Assembly: GCA_018524725.1 (NCBI GenBank)
Contig: JAEUWP010000562.1
Span: forward strand, 620,001-684,000
Direction of reading: 5' to 3'
Source: Podaxis mareebaensis
Lineage: Eukaryota > Basidiomycota > Agaricomycetes > Agaricales > Agaricaceae
Length of the DNA: 64,000 nt
Shown here piece by piece: positions 1 to 11,974 of this stretch. Positions within the stretch are counted from its first letter, which is position 1, and each line of letters begins with the position of its first letter. The translations under genes were made by a program, and so were the position numbers. A model generated the notes under the pieces. It was not told where the DNA came from, made no database searches, and saw nothing but the letters and a program-made list of their open reading frames with translations.

Positions 1-491
1 CTGCGTTCTTCGAAGTCGTACAGCGTTATGCACGCGACAGGGAGTCCGAGATTTCGTACGACGACCTCATTAGCCTCTTCCAAAAGATATACTACTTTGG
101 CGTGCCATCCAAGTACGAATTGGCATCCTTCAAACTGGAACACATCGATGCTACGCGTCGTCAACTGAACGGGGAGTTCCTCTTCGCTGGTGAGAAGCGT
201 ACAGTCAGCGGGGAGGGTAACGGACCTCTGTCATCCACCCTTGCTGCTCTGCACCAGCAGATCAGCGGTACGCTAGCAATTAGGGAGTATTCCGAGCACT
301 CGATTGGTGAGGGTACGGAAGTGGTAGCTGCGTCGTATGTGGAACTGGTGTATGAGGCACCTGGACAGAAGAAGAGGTTTGCATGGGGTATTGGGACTGA
401 TACGGATATCACAGCGTCGGGTATCAAGGCCGTTCTGAATGCGGCGAGCAGCTTGGATGTTGTAGTACTGAAGGCTGTGAACGGTCACTAG
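1..491 (+). CDS. LEU4: 2-isopropylmalate synthase, C-terminal part (5' truncated by window edge)
   Basis: The open frame enters from the left edge (first full codon at base 3) and ends with a stop at 489-491, giving about 162 residues. They match the end of fungal alpha-isopropylmalate synthase: a helix beginning AFFEVVQRYARD, then the LeuA allosteric dimer domain with the characteristic GEGNGPLSS turn and the closing stretch GTDTDITASGIKAVLNA. The enzyme condenses acetyl-CoA with 2-oxoisovalerate at the first committed step of leucine synthesis; this domain carries leucine feedback inhibition. The catalytic TIM barrel lies outside the window. No intron is seen in the visible part. Family assignment is firm; the start and targeting sequence cannot be seen. 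Confidence 0.93.
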   Translation, partial: AFFEVVQRYARDRESEISYDDLISLFQKIYYFGVPSKYELASFKLEHIDATRRQLNGEFLFAGEKRTVSGEGNGPLSSTLAALHQQISGTLAIREYSEHSIGEGTEVVAASYVELVYEAPGQKKRFAWGIGTDTDITASGIKAVLNAASSLDVVVLKAVNGH

Positions 492-758
492 GAGGGAAGA
501 ATAGTCAAAGAAAGGAAAGTATATAAAAAGCTGTATTATGTACATGGAATTTGAAATATCTCGTGTGACTGAGGTGATGAGGCAGACAGCAGGCGCTCAA
601 GCGCGCAGGCTCGGAGGCGAAGGGAATAAAGTGGGCGGAGTCACGAGTGGACAGGTTGACGGAATAGCAAAGTTGCCATTCTGATCCATCTCTAAATCCA
701 AATAAGGATCCCAGCTTAACTGCTTCGATCGACCTACCCACTCTTCACCACAACTACC

Positions 759-3700
759 ATGCCCGCATCTCCAGGCCGCGCCTCGCGGTATACCCGCGAC
801 TCCAATAACATGGCCAGCTCACGTACCCTTGGAGCATCATTGTCTAGTTCCCGGCCATTCCTCAATATGATCAACCCCATGACGTCGCGTACTTACCAAG
901 GGTACATACGCGCTGACCAGTCGCCCGTAGAAGAGGAGAACGAGCTCGAAGAACAGGATCTCGGATCTGGTGGGCGGAGTCGAGGGAGCGGCTCTGGCAC
1001 TAGTAAAGCTGCGAATACGAATACCAACACGAGTGGGAGGACAAAGGGGAAGGAGAAAGAGAGGAAGGTATCTTGGGACGCAGGTGCTCCGGAGACGAAT
1101 ACTCTACGACCGAATATCAAACAAGACGGTGAAGATAAGAGGGAGGACTCATCAGACGACGAGGTGCCGCAGAGTTTTATAATCGAAACCCCGACTTCGA
1201 GAGTGAATGCTGCATTCAGCAAGGCTGCGTCATCCTCCAAGGCGAAAGGGAAGGGTAAAGCCAAAACTTCAGATACTACGACTACTCCTGCAGGCCAGCA
1301 GCGTGGTCAACCGTTGTATTCTGTTGCTGGGAGGAAGATACCTCCGACAGGACCTATACTCCCGATCTCCGTGCAGGACAAGAACTTGAATATCCCACCG
1401 AGACCTTCCGAACTGGATGAAGAGGAACACCGGGCGGTGCTTTATGCGTCGGGCGCTTCTAATTCTGGGGAGAGTAATGGGGCGGGAGGTGGAAGGCGGC
1501 AGGCAAAAGGCACCATGAGAGGATTGGATGCATATGAACGCGCATTGTGGAATTGGGTCAATGTGTATAACTTGGATGCTTTCTTGCAAGAGGTCTATTA
1601 CTATTATGAGGGGAAGGGGATCTATAGTATTGCCCTTGCAAGGGGCCTGAATTTACTGTTGGTTCCTGCCTTTTGGGCTTTTGGTTATCTTGTGTGCTGA
1701 CGTATTTTGTGACAGGACAGTGGGCTTCGTTATCGGATTCTCGACGTTCTTGCTGGGATGTGTCGATTATTCGAAGCTACGGCATGAAAGTGCAACAGGT
1801 CTTTCTGAAGTTGTTGTTGATAAATGCGTGTCCAAGTATGTGCCTTTCCCTTGTCTCTTTTCTAGTGCTCATGACTTTTCTTTGCAGGTTTTCGGGACTA
1901 ACATTCCTCTTCTTCCTCCTTTTTCTCGCATTCTACATCTGGCAAATCATCTCGTTCATCCTAGACATCCACCGCCTCATCGATATGTACAACTTTTACA
2001 CGCACCTCCTCAAGATACCCGACGTAAGTTGCACAACCCAATCATGTTCCCTTCATTTTACTTAAACCTTCTAGGCCGACATCCAAACAATCTCCTGGCC
2101 AGAGGTAGTCCGACGCATAGGCGCGATCCGTGAAGAAAACCCTATCACTGCCCTCTCCTCAAAGAATGCACGCGGGACCAACGACACAACGACGGCCAAA
2201 CTCGACGCACATGACATCGCGAACCGGATCATGCGACAGGAGAACTACCTCATTGCCCTGTTTAATAAAGAGCTTTTGGATTTGCGTGTGCCATTGCTAA
2301 AACCACTGAGGAGGTTCGTGCCGGAGGAAAAGGGAAAGGGAAAGGTGTTAACGCAGGCACTGGAGTGGAATTTGAGGTTTTGTTTGATGGATTATTTGTT
2401 CGACCATCATGGGAGGGTGAGGAAGGTGTTTTTGAAGAGTAAGAATAGGGTAGTACTTATTGAAGGGTGAGGCTTTTTCGTCGTATTTTGTCGGAATGGA
2501 TTTAATGAATGGGATGGCTAGGTTGCGTCGGAGGTTCATCTTCATGGGTATTTTGAACGCCATTTTTGCGCCGTTCATTGTATTATATTTGATCATGTAT
2601 TCTTTCTTCCGATATTTCGAGGTGAGCATCTTGTACGTCTTTTTTCGTGGCCATATTGACGGTTTGGTGCACATAGGAATATCGCAAAGACCCTTCATCC
2701 ATTGGTGGACGGAGATATACGTCATACGCCAAGTGGAAGTTCCGCGAATTCAACGAGCTACCACATTTCTTCACGCGGCGGTTAGACGAGAGCTACCCCA
2801 TTGCGAACATCTACATCGGACAATTCCCAAACGAAAAGATATCTCTCATCATGAGGTATTCCGGCTATGCTTGATTCGTCTCTGCTCTACTGACAAACGC
2901 TATCTAGATTCGTATCCTTCGTCGCTGGAGCTTTCACCGCTGTTCTTGTCCTCGCCTCAGTCATCGACCCAGATCTCGTTCTCAAATTCGAAATCACACC
3001 TCACAGAACTGTTGCGTTCTACCTGGCTTTGTTTGGTGGTATCTTGACGGTGGCGAGGGGAATGATTCCGGAAGAAAACAGGGTATTCGACCCGGAGTTG
3101 CTGATAACGGAAGTGATCACTTACACGCATTACATGCCTGAAGAGTGGAAAGGACAGCTGCATAGCAAGAAGGCAAGTAACGTCCACCCTGTCACGGCAC
3201 GAGGACTAATTGGTGTGATTCTCCTAGGTCCACCAAGAATTCGGAGAGCTCTTCGCGATGAAGGTCTTAATTTTCGCGCAGGAGCTGGTGTCAGTTGTGC
3301 TTACGCCGTTCGTGCTATGGTTCTCGTTGCCGAATTGTGCGCCGGCAATCATTGACTTTTTCCGCGAGTTTTCGGTGCATGTGGATGGAAGGGGTTATGT
3401 GTGTAGTTTTGCAGAGTTCAACTTTGAGAGGCATGGGAATGTCAAGGTACGTTGGGTGCACTCTACGAGTTGGACAAGTGTTAACCTCTGTGGTACAGTT
3501 TGGTGCGCCAACGCCAGCGAATGACAAAAAGATGATTTCCAATGAAGGAAAGATGGAGAAGAGTTTCTTGAATTTCAAGGTATGGACATTCACTTGAGCC
3601 CAGCAAGAACATCCGATACTTAACAAGTGTTTTTTTGTAGGCCGCCAATCCCGATTGGAACCCTACCGATCCTTCCGGCTCACTGTATCTAAGTCGAATG

Positions 3701-4405
3701 GCAGACCTGGCCGCAACTGGTACGGCAGGTAGTGCACTTCCTTTCAACCCTCGCGATCCACATAATATCTCAAATCTGTACCGCCGGAGACACTTTGCAA
3801 CACAGCCGCCGCATCAACCTATCCCAGGACCTTTCAATGATCATGTACACTTTGTCACTTCGCCGCCGCCACCACATGTTGGGCTTTCGTCGTCGGTGTC
3901 GATACATCTGCCTGGTGAGGAGGGTGCGAGCGGAGGAGGGAAGACATTGGCGGAAAAGGCGCAGGAGTATGATTGGGCACTGAAGCAGAGTCAGAACATG
4001 GCTGCTGCGAGGAGGAAAGGAATGGGTACGTCTATGTTGTTGGCTGGGTCAACTGCTGGACTTGGTGCGGCGTCGGTGTATAGTGCTGCGAGGGCGGCAG
4101 ATTTGGCCAAGACTGTTGTGTTGGAGGATTCACAAGTTGATGCGGCAGTTGTGCCTGAGGGTGAGAGTGAGAAGAAGGGTGGTGGTGAGAGTGAGATTGC
4201 TAATGAAGATGGATTGATTGGAGGGAGTGGGCTGGGACTTGGAGAGTCGTATGTGGATGGAGCGAAAAGGGAGAGAATGGGGTATGGGGATGGGCAGGAT
4301 GGAGGGCAGGATGAGGATGGTGAAGAGTTCTTGGAGGATGGTGGAGTTTTGGCGTTGCTTGCGCAGATATATGGGAGACGAGAGGGACCTGTGAGAGGGA
4401 TTTGA
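759..4405 (+). CDS. ATG9: Autophagy-related scramblase Atg9, 10 exons
   Basis: Exons 759-1657, 1716-1835, 1888-2023, 2075-2466, 2522-2621, 2677-2855, 2908-3172, 3228-3446, 3499-3579 and 3641-4405 join in frame to 1,051 residues. The N-terminal ~260 residues are acidic, Ser-rich and low complexity. The core has Atg9 landmarks: [18 protein letters not shown], the CVDY motif, the [15 protein letters not shown] block, LRRRFIFMG, and several membrane segments. The C-terminal tail is acidic and Gly-rich. Atg9 is the vesicle-resident lipid scramblase that works with Atg2 to extend the phagophore. The intron at 3173-3227 has a GC donor (AAG|GCAAGT), required to keep the frame. Start chosen as the first ATG of the long first exon. 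Identification is firm; the tail boundary is set by the stop codon. Confidence 0.95.
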
Positions 4406-4516
4406 GATGGACATATATACCTCTGCATTGGTTGCAATTTCTTGTGTTCTCGATAGACGCATTTTACATGTTTAGTGGTAATAATGACATTTGTGTTTCT
4501 ACGATGATATAGGGCA

Positions 4517-5121
4517 TTACTGGGACTTGTCCTTGGCGAGAATATCTTCGACGCGCTTTACTTTCCCATCGTTGCCTGTGCCTGGTTCGATATTGCGGTC
4601 GACGCGAGTGCCGATGCGGATGTCGGTCGCGATGCGGGGAGCGCCTTTGGCGTGGACGGCGGCATGACAATCGTGGATAGCCTGGGAGACTTGAGACCAA
4701 GGGCCTTCTAATGATGTATGATGTCAGTGTGAGCGAGAATATAGGGAGGGAAAGATAGATACCAAGATTGGTGCCGTAACCACTTTGGGTGGATGGATTT
4801 GAGGAGGATATAAGTATGATGGGAGAAAAGCTTACTGCATCTTGAGAAATAAAGTGAGGGTGCATCAAGAAGCATAGAGGTGGATGGGAGAAACCTTGAA
4901 GGTGAGGCCTGATTTCTCAAGGACGCGATGGCACTCTGCAATGTATTCTGCGACCTAAGTAGGGATGCGTCAGGGGCAGGCGCGAAGCAGGGAGGGAAGT
5001 GAGCGGACAGAGGGCTCTGCGGTGCCCATGGGAATGAGGCAGAAGTCTGAAGAATGGGTAAAGAAGGTGGTAGGAGGGTAGAGAAGGACTACATGCCTGC
5101 GACGGCGTAGAGGTCGGACAT
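4517..5121 (-). CDS. ECM15: MTH1187/Ecm15-family small thiamine-binding-type protein, 6 exons incl. a 5-nt microexon
   Basis: Reading the minus strand, exons 5097-5121, 5009-5046, 4895-4954, 4836-4840, 4763-4782 and 4517-4707 join to 112 residues, the usual size of this family. Landmarks are IPMGT near the N-terminus, the central GYGTNLEGPW (family GT.xEGPW), and RIATDIRIGTRVD near the end. Yeast Ecm15 and archaeal MTH1187 proteins are small ferredoxin-like homo-oligomers thought to bind thiamine; their cellular role is not well settled. Oddities: exon 4 is only 5 nt and supplies the Met-His before GYGT; intron 1 has a GC donor (GCATGT); two other introns have weak donors (GTCCGC, GTTTCT). 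The gene is head to head with the EH-domain gene, 83 bp apart. Family call is confident; the splice model rests on homology. Confidence 0.85.
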
Positions 5122-5204
5122 GGGTGGATGAGGATGGAGAGGTGCGGAGTTTGAAAACGAAGAGAATGCAGCGTTGATCTACTACCCAAGACTCCCCAAA
5201 GCGT
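5122..5204. promoter_or_regulatory. Short divergent promoter between ECM15-like and EH-domain genes
   Basis: Only 83 bp separate the two start codons, so both 5' UTRs and any core promoters must lie here or overlap the opposing transcripts. No TATA box is obvious. Inferred from gene layout only. Confidence 0.5.
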
Positions 5205-6765
5205 ATGCCGTCGACCGCCATCCAGTCCCGCATCGCCGCCTTTGAGGCTCAAGCACCCCACCCAAATGCACGCCCACCATCCCCCCAGAAGCCCTCTCTC
5301 GCCCACAAGACCTCTCTCATCGATCTCCACGACTGGGTCCTCGATGACATGCCCCCAGTTCCCCAAGTCCAGCTCGACTCTCCGCCTAAACCCAAGCCCA
5401 AACCCAAGCCGAAGCCGCCAGCCCTCCAGGTGAAGAATAAAAATGGGACCAAAAAGAGACCACCATTGCCGCCACGTAGGAGTACGCAAGACAGCGACAC
5501 CTCTCTGCTCTACCCCCCACTCGGAGGTGTTGAAGCTGTGAACGGAGAAAACGGACGGAAGGGAAACCATGTCCCTGCGTCGTCCGTCTCATCTTTCCAC
5601 TCGGTCTCGCTGTCGTCCGACACGGACCCAGACACACCCAACTCTGTTGCTAACATGATCGCGACGTATCCGATTGACAAAGCTCCTCCTAGTCCCTCCA
5701 GTCTCACAGAGTCTTTTGAAGAGATTTCTATCCCACCACCCCTTCCACAACGCCCTTCGAATCTTAGCAACAGCAGCAGCAACAACAACAGCATCCCATC
5801 CCCTCCGCCGCGGTCGGCCCAATCACAAACAACTCCAACTCAGACCCCTCTTCCTTACGTTCCTCGCAGGGTCCCACCGCCGCCTCCCTCCCGTGCATCC
5901 GACCGCTCATCCATCCAAAGCTCAACTAGTTCCTCTCAATCCAGACGCAGCAGCAGCAGTGTCCAAACTCCTACTCTCGTGACTACCCTGCCCCTCCCAC
6001 CCCCATCAACACCATCCCCTGTTATTATCGCCAAGACTAAGCGACCTACACCCGTCCCCTCGGCCGCGCGTAAACGTTATCATGCCGTATTCAACGCAAA
6101 TATCATCCAACGACGACGTGCAGAGATTGTTGCGGCAAAGAAACCGCAACGGCTCTCACATACCGAGGCAAAGCGCACGAGACAGGCTGCTGGATGGCGT
6201 GGACTCTCGGTTGATCTCATCACTGCCTCACCTGAGGAATTATTGAATGATGATGAGGGAGGTAAGGAAAAGGAGAAGGAAATACAGGTTGACGAGACTG
6301 TTGGACCGGACGATCGTCTTGAGGCATCAATTGTAAAGGCCATATGGTCTCGTTCGAGGATTGAAAAATCCAAGCTAGCTGAGATCTGGTCGGTTTATTG
6401 TTCTCTACCGTTCCTTGCCCTCTCTGATCACTTGCTTTTGTAGGAACGAATGTGACCCCGAAGGAACGGGCTCTCTCGATCTTGAAGGGTTCATTCGTGG
6501 CATGTGGCGTATCGACGAACACCTTCGTCGCACTCAAACTCAAACCCTCGCCCTCCGCAATGCGAGCTCTACCAGCCTCACATCCCTCCGCAGCGGACTC
6601 GGTTCCCTCAGAATCAAATCAGGCCACCCCGGTCTTCAAAGAAGTACTAGTAGATCGTCCCTCGGCACATCTCTTAGCAGATCTTCTAGCGTCAGCAGTC
6701 GACCTCCCACAAGTGCTGCTTATGAGTATCCACCTCCTCCAGTACCCAAGATTGTTTTACGGTAG
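5205..6765 (+). CDS. EH-domain protein, Irs4/Tax4-like, 2 exons
   Basis: Exons 5205-6388 and 6444-6765 join to 501 residues (W-N-E-C-D-P junction). The first ~290 residues are a Pro/Ser-rich disordered region with many polyproline stretches (PPPPPS, PPLPQRP) and a Lys-Pro run. A basic block (about 295-345) precedes the C-terminal EH domain, in which VKAIWSRSRIEKSKLAEIW and the EF-hand-like DPEGTGSLDLEGFIRGMW are clear. EH domains bind NPF peptides in endocytosis. A long disordered N-terminus with one C-terminal EH domain is the architecture of yeast Irs4/Tax4, which act in phosphoinositide regulation and autophagy. A Ser/Arg tail follows the EH domain. The domain call is firm; orthology to Irs4 is probable rather than proven. 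Confidence 0.82.
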
Positions 6766-6955
6766 TCTTCCATTCCTGGTCTTTTCTGTTATTTGTGCAG
6801 TATAGGGTCGGCCAACTCGAACACTTACCTAGATAGTCATTCCTTTAGTACTCTTTTAATTTATTGCATTATTAATACTGATGAAACGAAATTGTTGCTC
6901 AAAAAACCAAGAAATTTCAAACAATATATACATGTACATTTCTGTAAGACGCATC

Positions 6956-9900
6956 TTAGAGTGTAGGACTTCCCTCCCTTTGTCTTTCCTCCAGCCTCGC
7001 TTGCCATAACTGCGTGAGCGCTACGCCCAGCTCTTTTCCGAGGGCAAGGGCCAGTGGCACCGGAACTGCATTTCCAATTTGTCGAATTTGCTGCAGAGGA
7101 GGGTCAAAAAGTTATTTCTATGAGGCGATGTTAAGCTCACATCCTCGTAGATACCAGAGCCTGTCTTTGTGGACTCGAAAATATAGTGGTCAGGGAAACC
7201 TTGAGCGCGGGCACACTCGCGGATCGTGACCATTCGTCGTTGCTAAAAAAAAAATACGTATTAGTACTTGAAGGGAAAGAGGCTAAAGTGCCAGGAAGGG
7301 GCATACGTTAGGATGTAAAGGTCGTGCATTCTTTGTCGCGGGGTTAAGTTGCGTCATGGTGCACGCAAAATGGCCATCATGAGATAATCGACCATAGAAA
7401 GCTTTATGCATGATACATCAGCATGTAGTGTTTGATCTTGAGCGTACATGGTATACATACATTGCTTTTGCTTGGGATTATGCCTGAAATTGGGTTGAAG
7501 AACCGCTGGCAAATCTGTAAAACACCCGATCAACTAAATTAATTAACGTACACGGAAGCAAAAGAGCAGTTTCACCGTTGTGATCAGCACCATCTTCCAG
7601 GGGTACCGTCGTTGTCCTATGCAACAGCCTGAATACTAACAAGGGGTGATAAAAAAGAAACATACTCACGCCTCAACAATCCTCCCAGAAAATCGTTTTG
7701 TGTAGTGACCTTGTACCTTTTCGTTCTCGCCCATTTCTTGCCTCAACCAGATCTGGAACCTATTCTGCGGTCTTGTTCCGTATTCAACGCCCTGCGGATA
7801 ACCCGGATACATGTGGAACTCGTTCGAGACCTGGGTGTCGTAGACTGCGTTGAACCGAGGGATGCCAAGTTCACGAGAGCGTTTGAGATCAAACTGTCTG
7901 TCAGCAGCGGTTTGATCAATAATCGAGTGTGGATTGATCCTGTACGCGAGGTTTGGGTCGGACGTTACATAAATGCGCCTGTGAAGATGTACATACCAGT
8001 CAAACTTGGGCTGAAAAAGTGGGAGAGATAAGCATAATTATTTTCAGTTGGAACAAGAGCGAGAGGGAACGTACCAGATCCCCTATAGCAGCCTCAACGG
8101 TTATTGGTTTCAACGGTGCGCACTGATGTACTTCACCAGGGACAAGACTTCTCGTTGGTGGTGGCAACTTCGTCCCAATAGGTAAAAGCGGATTACCGAC
8201 ACCCCTCTTCCATGCATATACTGGTACCGGATGCTTCGGCAACGGAATGCCACGCTTTGCAGCCCAGAAAATTACCCGCTCACGACTTTGTGGCGCCCCG
8301 TACTGTCCTGCCTGGAGAAGCTTCCAATGAACTTGGTACCCGAGAGCGACAAGGGCACGCATAATGAACTTGACGACGCCCGATTTAATACCACCGGAGA
8401 GGACACGTCCGATTTTTTCGCTAAGAAGAGGGTGGTTCAGGAGGCCGCGTACGTTCTCAAGCAGGAGATAGTCGGCGCCGTAGTGCTCGAGGTAGCTGAG
8501 CATATTGCAGGGCATTGTAGACCGAATGTCGTCTGCTTGCTATGGCGAACGAGTCCAGGGCACACTTCTCTATGCAAGAAGTAAACTTACCTTGTTGTGG
8601 TTCGCTCCACTGAAAGATTGACATGGAGGTCCTAGAGATTATTAAATCATTCACGACAACGACGTCGAATGTGGGTTGACTCGACTTACCCCCAAAGATA
8701 AAGTCGACTTCATCCTTATTTGGCATGGCTGGACACTTTGTCTTGCCATCGTTCGATAGCAAAGGTGGAGGTTCCTTGCCTTGATATGTCTCAATTGCGT
8801 GTTTCAGCAGCAGGCTACTGTCCTGGCAGTAGACCTTAGTCTGGGGATGATTACGTCTATGATTATTGTCAGCTACACCGAACAACTGAAAGCCAAGGTG
8901 CCACGCTCACGCATAGGTTTTTGCAGCCGCAGGGGAATATTCGACTGCCCATTTCATTTCGACGTATCCTGAGAGATCCATCCCCGTCCCAAGTCCACCA
9001 GCACCTGTCATACACATCTAGCTACGGCCCGAAATCCGAGATGTATGGCCCAGACATACCACTAAATAGTTCCAGTCCCCGAAGTGGTCCATTCCGGTTG
9101 AACAGATCCTCAGCTCGAGTAAGGTCGCATTCCCGAGTGCTTAGGCACTCATGGCAGAATTCCAAATCGTCTTTCTCAATATGAAATAATCCTCGCTTTG
9201 AGTCACCCTTTTGATTCAGATAGAAATGGTCGTTGTGCTGGATCCATTTGTTGATCTCTTCCTGGTTTCGCAGATATCGCACGTAACATCGACCGTCGAG
9301 TCGCTCCGGGTCAATTTCTCCGATTCGAGCTGTCATGTAAAGACGTCGCTAGCCAGACTCTCAGCCAGAGGCAACAAATAAACGACCTTGTGCCTTACCT
9401 CGTCACAAATCAATTCTTTGGTTTTGCTACTTTGTGGACTTGTAGCGTCTAACTGAACACAAACATAATCGTCATAACGTGCAAGGTAGCGAACTTGAAT
9501 CTTGAGATTATCATCCGGGCCGCCATTGTCAGTATCCACTATTTGTCCAATTTCAAGGAGATTGTTGTCTGGGTTGGACGGCCGGATGTAAACGAATTCG
9601 TGAAGGTGATAGGTAACGTTATGCAGGACAAAACCGTTCCGGAGTCGTCGGGTTTTATACACTTGCGTTCGCATGGCCTCAAAACCACAGGAAAAACACG
9701 GGCGATGCGAGGGTAACGTCTGAAAAGCGATGTCGTACTCTTCTTTTGTTGGCAGATTGACAAAAGCTGCATGCTCCTCATCCCAAAGAAATCTACCGGA
9801 AGCAGAATAAGCCCGGGAAACGTCAGGGGATGATATGTCTCTCACCCGCAGTGGTAGTCTTCAGATCTAGGGTCCCGATTGTCGTATGGCTCCTTCGCGT

Positions 9901-11856
9901 CGCCTTCCAACATCCGAACTTCACACTTTTTAAAGATACTTGCAACTGGGTTCGTTGCACATGAGTTGATGAGATAGAGGGATTTCGAATGTGCCGCTTC
10001 CTGGAGGATTGTCTTGGATCCATGAACCAACCATTGGCCATGGAAGAGCCTTTCCCCCTTTTCCTCGAAGAAATAGAATATTTGACAAAACCTATTGCAT
10101 CTTCAACATCAAATGATACGACGGCAGTAAACTTGGTCGTACCAGAGCTGATTGCCATACTGGTTTGGGGACTGTGCAGCGGCTGTCTTGTCGTTTTGTG
10201 CCCGCGCTCTGTTCGGATCTTCGCCTGGAATGACCATCACAACTTCTCCGGCCTGGAGCAAGTTCAGAAACACCCCGTCCTCAGACCTCAAGAATGGGCG
10301 CACTTGCCTGGTATTCAACGCCATCAATTTTGACACTGATATAGTAATTGTGGTTGTTGGCCGCAGGCATCCCCCAGATGATTGAAGTTGGATTTTCATT
10401 GTGTTCTTTGACATCCGCAATTTCTTCTGCGACATCATGAGCTTCTTGTGGCTCGCCAACGACTCGGAACGGGTTGTTGAACAATTGTTCTGCAATTTGA
10501 CCGACGATGGGAGTGATCACTGTTGCTTTTGCCTGCTCAGGTGCCCGAGACAGACTCTTCTGCCTTGAAGTAGATGCTCGAGGGGTATTTCGCTGAGCAG
10601 TTGAAAAAGCCACGGGGGCAAACACGTTGGTAGTAAAATGTTTGAGTAGAGGAGAACGCTTGAGACTCAAGCCACAATCTTCGATGAGCGGATATATAGC
10701 CGAAGCCAAAAATGCTCTCTGTAATCTGAATGAGCACGAACACGTCAAGAGGGTAATATAGCAGAGACACACAACGTCATCTTGCTCTACATCATCTTGA
10801 CTGAGCTTGTGTCCGAGGATGGTTTTAACTGACACAACAGGACTCATACGGGAAGATAACCGATGTAGGTTTTCGAGGAATTCCTCATATGTGATCCTGG
10901 CTTCCCGCAACGCTCCGGCGATCGCAAGATGTAGGACATAAACCTGGGTCCAGAACGGTGTGAAATAATCCCGATAAAGCGCTGAAGGTCTGCCAAGAAT
11001 GTACCATGCCACCTTAGTACGAATGTATATATTTCTGTAGTCAAAATTTACTGTAAACGATTGAGACATGGATGTTAGCTAGACACTCACTGATCCATCT
11101 TCCCTCCGTCGTAATGATAGAACGTCATTTCCAGGATACGCGAGGTCCGTATGCGGATGGACGATTCAGAATCGTCAGAAACTGACATGGCGTCGTCGTC
11201 ATCGTCATCTTGCTCAGTTCCTTCCTCTTCATCCTCTTCATTGTCTTCGGATTCTTCCTCCTCATCATCCTCATCGTCCTCAACCTGCTTCAACCAGGGT
11301 TTTGCTCTGCCCATTGCAATATAGCTGCCAGTTTGGCCAAGTTGCACCTCAAGAAGTTGAGCCAATGGAATCATCTCGCCTGAAGCTTGTTCAACAATGG
11401 AGACATCATGCAACAGACGAACTGGGATGTCATCTGTATCAGAAACGGCTTCTTCGCCATCCAATTGGGTATCTTCCAATACATAGTCATCTACTACGGC
11501 TTGTAACTCGCATTAGTGTCGGGGACTTGGAAGAGGGCAGAAACATACTTGGGTCTTGTTGTATAACTTCTTCCTCGTTTTCTGTCGCACCTAATGGAGG
11601 TCCGTCATAAACTGATAGTGTCGGAGAAAGCGGTGGGGGTGTTGATAAGATGGTCTGGCAGAGTGTACAATCACATTAAGGTATTGGGAATGAGACAACT
11701 AGTACGTCGATTGAAGGTTTGAGACATTTGAACCTTGCCGCGATTGCTCAGCCTACGCTTCTTGGATTGGGATGTTCTGCATGGAGACAGCGGCTCGGAA
11801 ATACGCTTGGTGCGGGGTGGTGGAGAAGAGATTTCGACGTAAACGGTACTTTTCAT
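6956..11856 (-). CDS. DNMT1: DNMT1-type DNA (cytosine-5) methyltransferase, RFTS-BAH-BAH-MTase, 19-20 exons
   Basis: Minus-strand exons 11734-11856, 11549-11654, 11091-11499, 10308-11034, 10143-10252, 9846-10091, 9399-9792, 9060-9348, 8911-9004, 8690-8856, 8591-8631, 8075-8539, 7997-8010, 7670-7939, 7576-7616, 7461-7514, 7307-7401, 7141-7242 and 6956-7090 join to 1,293 residues (1,275 if a 54-nt stopless intron at 10719-10772 is removed). N-terminus: basic SKKRR patch. Next comes an RFTS domain with an acidic insert and SSIRIRTSRILEMTF...IYIRTKVAWYILG, then two BAH domains (GERLFHGQWLVHGS; DDHFYLN). The catalytic part has motif I LELFSGAGGLGTGMD, motif IV GGPPCQSFSGANHNK, motif VI LLLENVRGLL, motif VIII QSRERV, motif IX RECARAQGFPD and motif X QIGNAVPVPLA. 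All catalytic motifs are intact. It is predicted to maintain CpG methylation. The intron 10253-10307 has a GC donor. Confidence 0.95.
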
Positions 11857-11974
11857 TGAGATAAAGATTGTATTGAAGTGACACAAGACGAGATCACAAC
11901 GGTGTGGAAGTAAAGGACAAATTCAAACGCCGACTTGTTGTCTCCCACCAGCACCCTTCTCACCCTTCCCACCC
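11857..11974. promoter_or_regulatory. Shared divergent promoter of DNMT1 and MCM7
   Basis: 118 bp lie between the DNMT1 start (11856, minus) and the MCM7 start (11975, plus). No perfect ACGCGT box is present; an AAACGCCG element lies near the middle and a CT-rich stretch precedes the MCM7 ATG. Shared S-phase regulation is inferred from layout and known functions, not seen directly. Confidence 0.5.

Noticed and set aside
1681..2133. Separate plus-strand ORFs in the ATG9 region
   Set aside because: They are exon fragments and intron read-through of ATG9; joining at GT/GC-AG sites gives one continuous Atg9 protein.
11209..11280. Long run of GAA/GAT-type repeats resembling a microsatellite
   Set aside because: It encodes the acidic insert of the RFTS domain in DNMT1, a common feature of these proteins.
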